From positions 33,033 through 97,032 of the forward strand of contig NZ_ALJC01000118.1 of NCBI RefSeq assembly GCF_000282975.1: a stretch of DNA of 64,000 nt, read 5' to 3'. Below, in pieces: positions 8,303 to 18,200 of this stretch. Within the stretch, counting starts at the first letter, position 1. Every line of letters begins with the position of its first letter. The notes beneath the pieces are model-generated. The model did no database searches. It saw only the letters and a program-made list of their open reading frames with translations, and was not told where the DNA came from. The DNA comes from Pseudomonas psychrophila HA-4. Its GTDB lineage: Bacteria > Pseudomonadota > Gammaproteobacteria > Pseudomonadales > Pseudomonadaceae. Position numbers and translations under genes: made by a program.

Positions 8303-10996
8303 ATGAAAAGCCAATCCGATGCTGCCCCGAGAATGGCAGCCGAGGTCGTGACGCAGTTACCCGTGCCCTCGCGGCTCGGGATGCTTCGTTTCGAACGGCT
8401 TAATGAAGCCAGCTGGGCCTTGCTCTACCTCGACCCAGGATGCGAGCGCCATTTCGGCTTGCCTGCGGCCGAGTTGTGCGCGCTGGTCGGCTCGCCTTAT
8501 GCCAGCCTGATGGAACCCAAGGCCCGCTATCGCTTGCACGACGCCATTGAATTGCAATTGCGAGCCAGCCCCCACTACGTCGTGCATTACACCTTGCACA
8601 CGGCCCATGGGCCGCTGAACCTGATGGAAGTGGGCGAGCCCTACAAGCAACACAATCGACATTTGTTGCGCGGGTACCTCTTGGTGCTCGAAGGCCCGGT
8701 CAGTAGCAGCCCGCTGGCACCTGTCACCGAACTCGAAACCCAAAACAGCCGACTGCACAACGCCCTGGAGTTGAACCAGCGCGCCCAGCAAGAACAACTG
8801 CAACACCTAGAACGCGTACGCGCCCAGCAGGACTTGATCTTGCGCCTGGCGCGCCACAAGTACAGCCAGCACAACTCGCTGCAAGAAGCCGCCGAGCTGA
8901 TCACCCGTAACGCCTGCGATATATACCAAATCGACGCCGCCAGCCTGTGGAACCTCGAAGACCATCAGTTGGTGCCAATTTCCGCTTATCAGCGCGAAAG
9001 CCAGGCTTACGTGACGCAAGAAGTCATCGACGCCAGTATTTTTCCAGACTACCTCGAAGCCTTGCACACCAGCCGCTCTATTGATGCGCAGAACGCCAAT
9101 CGCGACCCGCGTACCCGCGAGCTGGCGGCCAAGCTCTTTAGTGACCCAACCAATGCCATGCTCGATGCGAGTATCCGCATTGATGGCCAAGTGATCGGCG
9201 TGTTGTGCCTTGAGCAAATCGGCAAGACCCGGGTATGGAAGGCCGACGAAATTGCTTTTGCCGGGGAGCTGGCTGACCAGTTCGCCCAAGTGATCAACAA
9301 CCACAACCGGCGCACCGCCACCAACGCCCTGCACCTTTTTCAGCGGGCGGTCGAGCAAAGTGCCAACGCTTTCCTGCTGGTCAACTGCGACGGCGTGGTC
9401 GAATACGTAAACCCCAGTTTTACCGCCATCACCCAGTACAGCTCCGAAGAAGTTCAGGGTCACAAACTGTCCGAGCTGCCCGCCCTAGAAAACCTCAGCG
9501 ACCTGCTGTTTGATGCTCACTCAAGCCTGAGCAATGGAAACAGCTGGCAGGGCGAGTTCAAAAGCCGGCGCAAAAATCTGGAGCCCTACTGGGGCCAGAT
9601 GTCGATCTCCAAGGTCTATGGCGACAACCGCGAACTGACCCACTACATCGGCATTTACGAAGACATCACCGAATCCAAGTTGGCTCAGCAGCGGATCGAA
9701 CGCTTGGCGTACACCGACAACCTGACCAGCCTGGGTAATCGCCCGGCCTTTATTCGCAACCTTGATGAGCGCTTCGCCCGCGACAGCACCACCCAGGTCT
9801 GCCTACTGCTGGTGGACATCGACAACTTCAAGCGGATCAATGACAGCCTCGGCCACCAGACCGGCGACAAGCTGTTGATCAGCCTCGCCCGGCGCCTGCG
9901 CAACAGCCTCAGCCCTGACGACAATCTGGCGCGGTTCGCCAGTAACGAATTCGCCGTGCTGCTCGACAACACTAACCTTGAAGTCGCCCAGCAGACCGCC
10001 AGCCAACTGCTTATGACCCTCGACAAACCGATGTTCGTCGATAACCAACTGATCAGCGTCACTGGCTCTGTAGGCGTTGCCTGTGCGCCTTTACACGGGC
10101 TCGACCCGCAAACCCTGATGCGCAATGCCGGTCTGGCACTGCACAAGGCCAAAGCCAACGGCAAACATCAGGTGCAAGTGTTCACCGAGACCTTGAACGC
10201 CGAGGCCAGCTACAAGCTGTTCGTCGAAAACAACCTGCGTCGGGCGCTGACACAAAACGAACTGGAAGTGTTTTACCAACCCAAACTCTGTTTGCGAACC
10301 GGCCGACTGCTGGGGATGGAAGCCTTGCTACGCTGGAACCATCCCGAAAAAGGCATGATCCGCCCCGACCAGTTCATCAGCGTGGCTGAAGAAACCGGGC
10401 TGATTATTCCCATTGGTAAATGGGTCGCGCGCCAGGCCTGCCGTATGAGTAAACAATTGAGCGCGGCCGGTTTTGGCAACTTACAGGTGGCTATCAACCT
10501 TTCGCCCAAACAGTTTTCCGACCCGGACCTAGTGGCCTCGATTGCCAATATCCTCAAGGAAGAACAACTGCCCGCAGCTTTACTGGAACTTGAGCTGACC
10601 GAAGGCCTGTTGCTGGAAGCCACCGACGATACCCGCCTGCAACTTGTTCAACTCAAAGAACTGGGCCTGACCCTGGCCATGGATGATTTTGGTACGGGTT
10701 ATTCCTCACTCAGTTACTTGAAAAAATTCCCGATCGACATCATCAAAATCGATCGCAGCTTTATCAATGACATCCCCGATAACCAGAACGACATGGAGAT
10801 CACCTCAGCGGTGATCGCGATGGCCCACAACCTCAAGCTCAAAGTGGTTGCAGAAGGTATCGAAACCGCCGCCCAACTGGCTTTCCTACGCCGCCACCGC
10901 TGCGACGTCGGACAAGGCTATCTGTTCGACCGACCAATCCCTGGTGCCGAACTGGAGCACAAGCTCAAACGCTATCCGCGCGGACCGCTGACCTGA
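8303..10996 (+). CDS. dipA: c-di-GMP phosphodiesterase DipA (GAF-PAS-GGDEF-EAL)
   Basis: Hydrolyses cyclic di-GMP and so favours motility and biofilm dispersal; in P. aeruginosa the gene next to aceF is dipA. About 897 residues: N-terminal sensor part (1-180), GAF-like domain (about 185-330), PAS domain (about 340-460), GGDEF (about 465-630) and EAL (about 640-890). The GGDEF active-site motif is degenerate, ASNEF at 546-550, so cyclase activity is not expected. The EAL motif is intact (673-675, EALLRW), and DDFGTGYSSLSYL is present. The ATG at 8303 is preferred by similarity to the DipA N-terminus as I recall it; an in-frame ATG at 8282 adds 7 residues. Neither start has a strong ribosome binding site. 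Confidence 0.88.
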   Translation: MKSQSDAAPRMAAEVVTQLPVPSRLGMLRFERLNEASWALLYLDPGCERHFGLPAAELCALVGSPYASLMEPKARYRLHDAIELQLRASPHYVVHYTLHTAHGPLNLMEVGEPYKQHNRHLLRGYLLVLEGPVSSSPLAPVTELETQNSRLHNALELNQRAQQEQLQHLERVRAQQDLILRLARHKYSQHNSLQEAAELITRNACDIYQIDAASLWNLEDHQLVPISAYQRESQAYVTQEVIDASIFPDYLEALHTSRSIDAQNANRDPRTRELAAKLFSDPTNAMLDASIRIDGQVIGVLCLEQIGKTRVWKADEIAFAGELADQFAQVINNHNRRTATNALHLFQRAVEQSANAFLLVNCDGVVEYVNPSFTAITQYSSEEVQGHKLSELPALENLSDLLFDAHSSLSNGNSWQGEFKSRRKNLEPYWGQMSISKVYGDNRELTHYIGIYEDITESKLAQQRIERLAYTDNLTSLGNRPAFIRNLDERFARDSTTQVCLLLVDIDNFKRINDSLGHQTGDKLLISLARRLRNSLSPDDNLARFASNEFAVLLDNTNLEVAQQTASQLLMTLDKPMFVDNQLISVTGSVGVACAPLHGLDPQTLMRNAGLALHKAKANGKHQVQVFTETLNAEASYKLFVENNLRRALTQNELEVFYQPKLCLRTGRLLGMEALLRWNHPEKGMIRPDQFISVAEETGLIIPIGKWVARQACRMSKQLSAAGFGNLQVAINLSPKQFSDPDLVASIANILKEEQLPAALLELELTEGLLLEATDDTRLQLVQLKELGLTLAMDDFGTGYSSLSYLKKFPIDIIKIDRSFINDIPDNQNDMEITSAVIAMAHNLKLKVVAEGIETAAQLAFLRRHRCDVGQGYLFDRPIPGAELEHKLKRYPRGPLT

Positions 10997-11063
10997 CAGC
11001 GCTGTAACACTCGGGCACACTAATGGTCTAATTTCCTACTACCTGACTGAGAGGACTCGAAAC

Positions 11064-11711
11064 ATGGTCTTGCGCTCGGACATCCTGGTGAACAAAAACG
11101 TGCTACCTACTCAAGAACAAGCCCTGCCGGGGCGTGAAACGCCGATGCAACTCCCAGAAACCCACTTCGTCAACGGCAACCCTCTGCTCGGCCCGTTTCT
11201 GGACGACGTCGGTTTTGCGATTTTTGGCCTGGGTTGCTTCTGGGGCGCAGAGCGCAAATTCTGGGAGCGCGATGGCGTGGTTAGCACGGTCGTGGGTTAC
11301 GCCGGTGGTTTTACCCCCAACCCTACCTATGAAGAGGTTTGCTCGGGCCTGACGGGGCATACCGAAGTGGTGTTAGTGGTTTACGACCAAGCCAAAGTCA
11401 ACTACGAAGACCTGCTGAAAATGTTCTGGGAACTGCACAACCCGACTCAGGGCATGCGCCAGGGCAACGACATCGGCTCCCAGTACCGCTCGGTGATCTA
11501 CTGCACCACCCCTGAGCAATTGGCAGCAGCCAAGGCCAGCGCCAAAGTATTCCAGGGCGAACTGGACAAGGCAGGTTTGGGCACCATCACCACCGAAATC
11601 GACGAGGCGCCGACGGTGTACTTCGCTGAGGCGTATCACCAGCAGTACCTTGCGAAAAATCCGCAGGGCTACTGCGGCATCGGCGGTACAGGCGTAACGT
11701 GCCCTCTTTGA
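11064..11711 (+). CDS. msrA: Peptide-methionine (S)-S-oxide reductase MsrA
   Basis: Reduces methionine S-sulfoxide in oxidised proteins, using thioredoxin as the electron source. 215 residues, the usual length in pseudomonads, which carry an N-terminal extension of about 45 residues. The catalytic motif GCFWGAERKFWE is intact. Near the C-terminus, GYCGIGGTGVTCPL holds the resolving cysteines. GAGAGGA precedes the ATG. It lies 67 bp after dipA in the same orientation, as in P. aeruginosa. Confidence 0.95.
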   Translation: MVLRSDILVNKNVLPTQEQALPGRETPMQLPETHFVNGNPLLGPFLDDVGFAIFGLGCFWGAERKFWERDGVVSTVVGYAGGFTPNPTYEEVCSGLTGHTEVVLVVYDQAKVNYEDLLKMFWELHNPTQGMRQGNDIGSQYRSVIYCTTPEQLAAAKASAKVFQGELDKAGLGTITTEIDEAPTVYFAEAYHQQYLAKNPQGYCGIGGTGVTCPL

Positions 11712-11713
11712 GG

Positions 11714-11836
11714 GCAGCTTCAAGCTAGAAGCAGCTACAAGCGGCAAGTTAGAAGCAAAGCAGCGATGTGATCGAGAGCGCCTTGCTTCTAACTTGCCGC
11801 TTGCAGCTTGCCACTTGAAGCTAGCTGCTTGCAGCT
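11714..11836. repeat. Long imperfect inverted repeat between msrA and rlmJ
   Basis: Arms such as CAAGCGGCAAGTTAGAAGC and GCTTCTAACTTGCCGCTTG pair almost perfectly around about 20 bp, with further GCAGCTACAAGC-type units outside them. It lies between two convergent genes and could act as a bidirectional terminator. Related GCTTGAAGCTGCAAG-type sequence recurs at 56060-56160. Confidence 0.7.
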
Positions 11837-11837
11837 A

Positions 11838-12674
11838 CTACTCAGCTATCAACCATTCCATCTGCCAGCCACCTTGGGTTTGGCCCAGTTTTTTGGCCAG
11901 CCATGGCAGCAGTTCGCGCAGTTCTTCTTCCAAACCCCATGGCGGGTTGGCAATGGCAAGGCCCGAGCCGTTCAGGCTGTTTGGGGTGTCCAGCGGGTGC
12001 ACGAATAATTCAACTTGCAGCAGTTTCGGCGCACCTGAACCTGCCAAGTCTTGGTAGAAGCGACGCAGTTGACGCTTGTCTTTAATCGGGTACCAGATCG
12101 CAACAACGGTCTGACGCATACGGCTGATGGCGTCTTTCAACGACTCGGCGCAGCGCTTCATCTCGTCGAGTTTTTCAAACGGTGGGTCGATGAGCATCAA
12201 GCCACGTTTTTCGGCCACGGGCAGCAGCGCCCGCGGCACATGCCAGCCCTCCCCCAAATGCACCGCCACCCGACGATCACCTTTCATGTTGTCTTTGAGC
12301 ATCACACCGTCTTCGGGGTGTTTTTCGTTCAACAACACGCGGTCTTGCGAACGGGTCAGGCGCCGCGCCAGTTCGGGTGAACCCGGGTAGTAGCGCAACT
12401 CGCCGTCCGGGTTCATCTTGTGCAGCACTTGCATGTAGTCCGCCGTCACCGCAGGCAGGTCTTTTTGCCCCCACAACCGCGCGATGCCTTCCAGGTACTC
12501 ACCCGTGCGGTTGGCCTGATCGCCTTGAAGGTCATACAAACCAATCCCGGCATGGGTATCGAGATAAGCAAAAGGCTGCTCTTTACGCGACATCAAGGCG
12601 ATGAGGCGGGTCAAGACGATATGTTTGAGAACGTCGGCGTGGTTGCCGGCGTGGAAGGCGTGACGATAGTTCAT
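11838..12674 (-). CDS. rlmJ: 23S rRNA (adenine(2030)-N6)-methyltransferase RlmJ
   Basis: S-adenosylmethionine-dependent enzyme that methylates A2030 (E. coli numbering) of 23S rRNA. 278 residues, the normal length. It opens with MNYRHAFHAGNHADVLKHIV, which is diagnostic of the family. The N6-adenine methyltransferase catalytic motif is DPPFE (in LIDPPFEKLDEMKR). AGGAG precedes the ATG by 5 nt. Convergent with msrA. Confidence 0.95.
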   Translation of the reverse strand: MNYRHAFHAGNHADVLKHIVLTRLIALMSRKEQPFAYLDTHAGIGLYDLQGDQANRTGEYLEGIARLWGQKDLPAVTADYMQVLHKMNPDGELRYYPGSPELARRLTRSQDRVLLNEKHPEDGVMLKDNMKGDRRVAVHLGEGWHVPRALLPVAEKRGLMLIDPPFEKLDEMKRCAESLKDAISRMRQTVVAIWYPIKDKRQLRRFYQDLAGSGAPKLLQVELFVHPLDTPNSLNGSGLAIANPPWGLEEELRELLPWLAKKLGQTQGGWQMEWLIAE

Positions 12675-12762
12675 GGTTGCTCCTGCGCAGGGGGCGAAGT
12701 TTACCCTGTGCAGCGAATAACGTCAGGGGTAAAGCCTCGCTCCGCGCCAAGCGGTGTTTTGA

Positions 12763-13104
12763 TTAAATCGCTCGCGGTACCAGTACCAGGTTATGAACGC
12801 TTGTTCGTGTATCAAGCCAGTCAATCGCGAACTGCTCGCTGGCGTCTGCAATCAGTACGTCCTTGTCCAGCACCTGCACACGGACTTGATGGGCTTCAAC
12901 GGGCTCCGGCGACTCATCGTCATCGACGTGAAAGGCGAACGTCCATGAAGCCGGAATAGCGTAATACCCGTGCGTTTCGAGTAGCAGCCGCTCTACCCCA
13001 CCCGGCTTTCGGGCATACACCGAAATAATCCAGTGATAGTGGCTTTGAAAAGAGAAGGGCAAGTCCCGAGGAGAAATGTGCCCGAGGAATATCTTTTTAC
13101 GCAT
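12763..13104 (-). CDS. Hypothetical protein, 113 aa
   Basis: I do not recognise this protein. It is acidic towards the C-terminus, with no signal peptide, membrane segment or cysteine motif; the sequence contains FSFQSHYHWIISVYARKPGG and ends LVLVPRAI. The ATG at 13104 has AAGGA 9 nt upstream. A GTG at 13128 in frame has no ribosome binding site. It is followed 88 bp downstream by rlmJ in the same direction and may share its transcript. Codon use looks like that of its neighbours, so I take it as a real gene of unknown function. Confidence 0.65.
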   Translation of the reverse strand: MRKKIFLGHISPRDLPFSFQSHYHWIISVYARKPGGVERLLLETHGYYAIPASWTFAFHVDDDESPEPVEAHQVRVQVLDKDVLIADASEQFAIDWLDTRTSVHNLVLVPRAI

Positions 13105-13272
13105 GTTGGTCGTCCTTGATTGAGGCACTCATCAGTGAGCGCTCTACCAAGGCTAATACGTCTGGAGCAGGCCATTTACGCTTCAGAAGAACCCACATCA
13201 CAAATGGGAAACCTCCGGCCAAAACACGCCATTAATCCCACGCGCCGCGCCATGTCTTTAGCGAGCCCCAAT

Positions 13273-13308
13273 AAAAACGGCCCGTATCCATGGGAGACGG
13301 GCCGTTTT
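13273..13308. terminator. Bidirectional terminator between putP and the upstream unknown gene
   Basis: AAAAACGGCCCGT and ACGGGCCGTTTT flank an 11-base loop. Read on the minus strand it ends putP with a T-run; it has T residues on the plus strand too. Confidence 0.8.
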
Positions 13309-13343
13309 CTGTTACCCACTAGGTGGGCAGCAAATCAACGCAC

Positions 13344-14831
13344 TCAGTGGTTCAGTTTGAAGTCATTCTCGGCAGCGGTGAAACGCTCGACCATCTTCTT
13401 GCTTGGGCCTTGACCCATGGCGCTAACCACCACAATGGCAATGCTGGCAAAGATGAAGCCCGGAATGATTTCGTACAGACCCAGCAGGTTGAAGTGTTTC
13501 CAGACGATCACGGTGATGGCACCGACCAGAATACCGGCCAAAGCACCATTGCGTGTCATGCCTTTCCACATGACCGAAATCAGCACCACAGGGCCGAACG
13601 CAGCGCCGAAACCTGCCCACGCATAACTCACCAAGCCCAGTACACGGTTCTCGGGATTAGCCGCCAAAGCGATCGCGATCAGTGCAACCACCAGCACCAT
13701 GGCGCGACCGACCCAAACCAATTCAAGCTGGGAGGCATTTTTACGCAGGAAGGATTTGTAGAGGTCTTCGGTCAGGGCGCTGGAGCACACCAGCAACTGG
13801 CAGCTCAAGGTGCTCATCACCGCGGCCAGAATGGCCGACAGCAGTACACCGGCAAGCCATGGGTTGAACAGCAGCTTGGCCAACTCGATGAACACGCGCT
13901 CAGGGTTTTCAGTCACAGGACCGGCCACTTCCGGGTGCGCCGAGAAGTAAGCAATGCCGAAAAAGCCCACAGCGACCGTACCGGCAAGACACAGGATCAT
14001 CCAAGTCATGGAGATGCGACGCGCCTTGGCAATCGACTTGACCGAATCGGCGGCCATGAAGCGCGCCAGAATGTGCGGCTGACCAAAGTAGCCCAAACCC
14101 CAGCCCATCAGCGAGATGATGCCAATGAAGGAGGTGCCTTTGAGCATGTCGAAATTGCTTGGATCCTTGGCCTCGATAGCCAAGAAAGTGGTGTCGATGC
14201 CGCCCGTGGCCAGCAGCACAATGATCGGGGTGAGGATCAACGCGAAAATCATCAAGGTGGCTTGAACGGTGTCGGTCCAGCTTACCGCCAAGAAACCGCC
14301 GATAAAGGTGTAAGCGATAGTCGCCGCAGCGCCTGCCCACAACGCTGTTTCGTACGACATGCCGAAGGTGCTTTCAAACAAACGGGCACCGGCCACGATG
14401 CCAGAGGCACAGTAGATGGTGAAGAACACTAGGATCACGATCGCCGAGATGATCCGCAGCACCCCGCTTTTGTCTTCAAAACGGCTGGAGAAGTAATCCG
14501 GCAGTGTCAGCGCATCGCCGTTGTGCTCGGTCTGCACCCGCAGGCGCCCCGCCACAAATAGCCAGTTCAGGTAGGCACCGACCACCAGACCGATGGCAAT
14601 CCAGCTTTCCGACAAGCCAGACATGTAGATGGCACCCGGCAAGCCCATCAACAACCAGCCGCTCATGTCGGATGCGCCAGCGGACAAAGCGGTTACCACG
14701 CTGCCCAGGCTGCGCCCACCGAGAATATAGTCAGAAAGGTTGTTGGTGGAGCGATAGGCCATAAGACCGATCAGCACCATTGCAGCGATATAGATCACAA
14801 ACGTGATCAGCGTTGGATTACTTACACTCAT
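13344..14831 (-). CDS. putP: Sodium/proline symporter PutP
   Basis: Inner-membrane Na+-coupled L-proline importer of the SSS family, 495 residues with about 13 hydrophobic segments. The family start MSVSNPTLITFVIYIAAMVL is used. In-frame ATGs upstream (14849 and beyond) are not preceded by better ribosome binding sites and would lengthen the protein beyond the family. Conserved stretches such as LGGRSLGSVVTALSAGASDM and YFGQPHILARFMA are intact. It is divergent from putA across a 451-bp control region with PutA-type sites, the standard arrangement for coordinated proline use. Confidence 0.95.
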   Translation of the reverse strand: MSVSNPTLITFVIYIAAMVLIGLMAYRSTNNLSDYILGGRSLGSVVTALSAGASDMSGWLLMGLPGAIYMSGLSESWIAIGLVVGAYLNWLFVAGRLRVQTEHNGDALTLPDYFSSRFEDKSGVLRIISAIVILVFFTIYCASGIVAGARLFESTFGMSYETALWAGAAATIAYTFIGGFLAVSWTDTVQATLMIFALILTPIIVLLATGGIDTTFLAIEAKDPSNFDMLKGTSFIGIISLMGWGLGYFGQPHILARFMAADSVKSIAKARRISMTWMILCLAGTVAVGFFGIAYFSAHPEVAGPVTENPERVFIELAKLLFNPWLAGVLLSAILAAVMSTLSCQLLVCSSALTEDLYKSFLRKNASQLELVWVGRAMVLVVALIAIALAANPENRVLGLVSYAWAGFGAAFGPVVLISVMWKGMTRNGALAGILVGAITVIVWKHFNLLGLYEIIPGFIFASIAIVVVSAMGQGPSKKMVERFTAAENDFKLNH

Positions 14832-14980
14832 TGCATTAAGCCCTGGCATTGTTTTTATGTTTAGCGGCGGTCTGGCCTTACGCTCACAAACGTCCTGTCT
14901 GAGACGATTTGCCTGTCCGCGCATTTATGACTGATGTTTCTCCAGGAAATACACCAGCCGATCAACCCATTGTTTAGGCG

Positions 14981-15212
14981 GTTGCACCTTAGCGGCGAAT
15001 GCTATGCAACAAAGCAAATAAGGTGCAACCAATTTCTGCCTTGCCAGTTGCACCTTGTCGCGCCTTTCGCTTCTTTTTCGACGCAAAACGCCACTTATCA
15101 ACCGAAAAACCTACTTAACTGCAGGAGCGAGCGTTTAAAAGAGCGCGAGCAAGCTCGCTCCGACAGAGGGTTGATATTTTTCTGACAAAACAGGGTTGCA
15201 CCTAGTTGCACC
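14981..15212. promoter_or_regulatory. putP-putA control region with six GTTGCA motifs
   Basis: GTTGCA or its complement occurs at 14981-14986, 15005-15010 (minus), 15024-15029 (minus), 15047-15052, 15195-15200 and 15205-15210. Five of the six extend to GTTGCACC or its complement. GTTGCA is the known core of the E. coli PutA operator. PutA here has the N-terminal ribbon-helix-helix that binds it, so these are very likely the autoregulatory operators of putP and putA. The full spacer 14832-15282 has no credible gene. Confidence 0.75.
15124..15161. repeat. REP-like palindrome in the put control region
   Basis: GGAGCGAGC (15124-15132) and GCTCGCTCC (15153-15161) form a perfect 9-bp inverted repeat of the Pseudomonas REP type. 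It separates the putP-side and putA-side groups of GTTGCA motifs. Confidence 0.65.
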
Positions 15213-15282
15213 CGGCTCGACGCAGAGCTAATCTTGCCGCCAGCTGCTGCCGCGCACATGTGGCACCCATGAGGATAAAAAT

Positions 15283-18200
15283 ATGGCTACCACCACCCTT
15301 GGGGTCAAACTTGATGACCCAACCCGCGAGCGCCTCAAGGCAGCCGCGACCTCGATTGATCGCACGCCACACTGGCTGATCAAGCAGGCAATCTTCAATT
15401 ACCTGGAAAAACTCGAGGGTGGTGCAACCCTGAACGAGTTGAGCGGTATCCCTGGTAGCACCAGCGATGACGCCGACGATGCAAACACCGATCACGCCCA
15501 TCAGTGCTTCCTAGAGTTTGCTGAAAGCATCCTGCCGCAATCGGTACTGCGCGCCGCAATCACCTCGGCTTACCGCCGCCCGGAACCTGAAGTCGTGCCG
15601 ATGCTGCTGGAGCAAGCGCGTCTGCCAGCCCCCATGGCCGAAGCCACCCAAGCCCTGGCCGCCTCGATTGCCGAGAAACTGCGCAATCAGAAGAGCGCCG
15701 GTGGCCGCGCAGGCATCGTGCAAGGCCTGTTGCAAGAATTCTCCCTGTCGTCCCAAGAAGGCGTGGCGCTGATGTGCCTGGCCGAAGCGCTGCTGCGTAT
15801 CCCGGACAAAGGCACCCGCGACGCGCTGATCCGCGACAAGATCAGCACCGGCAACTGGCACCCGCACTTGGGCAACAGTCCGTCGCTGTTCGTAAACGCT
15901 GCGACCTGGGGCCTGTTGCTGACTGGCAAGCTGGTGTCCACGCACAACGAAGCAGGCCTAACCTCCTCCCTGAGCCGCATCATCGGCAAAAGTGGCGAGC
16001 CGATGATCCGCAAGGGCGTCGACATGGCCATGCGCTTGATGGGCGAGCAATTTGTAACAGGCGAAACCATCGCCGAAGCCCTGGCCAACGCCACGCGCTT
16101 TGAAGCCAAGGGCTTTCGCTATTCCTACGACATGCTCGGTGAAGCCGCACTGACCGAACATGACGCGCAAAAGTACCTCGCCTCGTACGAGCAAGCCATC
16201 CACTCGATCGGCAAAGCTTCCAACGGGCGCGGGATTTATGAAGGTCCGGGCATTTCGATCAAGCTGTCGGCCCTGCACCCGCGTTACAGCCGCGCCCAGT
16301 ACGAGCGCGTGATGGACGAGTTGTACCCGCGCCTGCTGTCGCTGACCTTGCTGGCCAAGAAATATGACATCGGCCTCAACATCGACGCCGAAGAAGCCGA
16401 CCGCCTTGAGCTGTCGCTCGACCTGTTGGAGCGCCTGTGTTTCGAGCCGCAACTGAGCGGCTGGAACGGCATCGGTTTCGTGATTCAGGCGTACCAGAAG
16501 CGTTGCCCGTACGTGATCGACTACGTAATCGATCTGGCCCGTCGCAGCCGTCACCGCCTGATGATCCGCTTGGTGAAAGGCGCGTACTGGGACAGCGAAA
16601 TCAAGCGCGCCCAGGTTGAAGGCCTAGAAGGCTATCCGGTCTACACCCGCAAGGTGTACACCGACGTTTCCTACATTGCTTGCGCGAAAAAGCTGCTGGC
16701 CGTGCCGGAAGCGATCTACCCGCAGTTCGCCACGCACAACGCCCACACCTTGTCGGCCATCTACCACCTCGCCGGTCAGAACTACTACCCTGGCCAGTAC
16801 GAGTTCCAGTGCCTGCACGGCATGGGTGAACCGCTGTACGAGCAAGTTGTGGGCAAAATTTCCGAGGGCAAACTGAACCGTCCGTGCCGCGTGTACGCAC
16901 CGGTCGGCACCCACGAAACACTGCTGGCTTATCTGGTACGGCGTCTGCTGGAAAACGGCGCCAACACCTCGTTTGTCAACCGCATCGCTGACCACACAAT
17001 CTCGATCCACCAGTTGGTGGCCGACCCTGTGAGCCAGATCGAGCAAATGGCAACGGCAGAAGGCGGCTTCGGCTTGCCGCACCCGCGCATCCCATTGCCT
17101 CGCGATCTGTATGGCAGCGAACGCGCCAACTCCAGCGGCATCGACATGGCCAACGAACACCGTCTGGCATCGTTGTCTTGCGCCCTGCTGGCTTCTGCCC
17201 ACAACGACTGGAAAGCTGCGCCGATGCTCGGTTGCGCGTCCAGTACCCATGTCCCGGCAGCCGTGCTCAACCCGGCCGACCTGCGTGACGTGGTGGGTTA
17301 TGTGCAAGAAGCCACCGTTGAAGATGCCGACAACGCCATTCAATGCGCGCTGAACGTCGCCCCGATCTGGCAGGCCACCCCGCCAGCCGAGCGTGCTGCC
17401 ATTCTGGAGCGCGCGGCCGACCTCATGGAAGCCGAGATCCAGCCGCTGATGGGCCTGCTGGCGCGTGAAGCAGGCAAGACCTTTGCTAACGCCATCGCTG
17501 AAGTGCGCGAGGCCGTGGACTTCCTGCGTTACTACGCGGTGCAAGCACGCAACGACCTGACCAACGATGCCCACCGCCCACTGGGCCCGGTGGTCTGCAT
17601 CAGCCCGTGGAACTTCCCGCTGGCGATTTTCAGCGGTCAAGTGGCAGCCGCGCTGGCGGCCGGTAACCCGGTATTGGCCAAACCGGCTGAGCAAACCCCG
17701 CTGGTCGCCGCACAAGCCGTGCGTATCCTGCTGGAAGCCGGTATCCCAGAAGGCGTGCTGCAATTGCTACCGGGTCGTGGCGAAACCGTGGGGGCACGTC
17801 TGGTCGGCGACGATCGCGTCAAAGGCGTGATGTTCACGGGTTCCACCGAAGTCGCTCGCCTGCTGCAACGCAACATCGCCGGACGCCTAGACGCCCAAGG
17901 CCGTCCAATCCCGCTGATTGCCGAAACAGGCGGCCAGAACGCAATGATCGTCGACTCCTCGGCCCTGACCGAACAAGTGGTCATCGACGTGGTGTCTTCG
18001 GCCTTCGACAGTGCAGGGCAACGTTGCTCGGCATTGCGCGTACTGTGCCTGCAGGAAGATTCAGCAGACCGCGTAATCGAAATGCTTAAAGGCGCCATGG
18101 CCGAATCGCGCATGGGCAATCCTGAGCGCCTGAGCGTAGACATTGGTCCAGTAATCGACGCCGAAGCCAAGGCCGGGATCGAGCAGCACATCCAGGGCAT

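Noticed and set aside
12420..12959. Plus-strand frame of 179 codons across the rlmJ start
   Set aside because: Lies opposite rlmJ and the small unknown gene, with no homology features; shadow frame.
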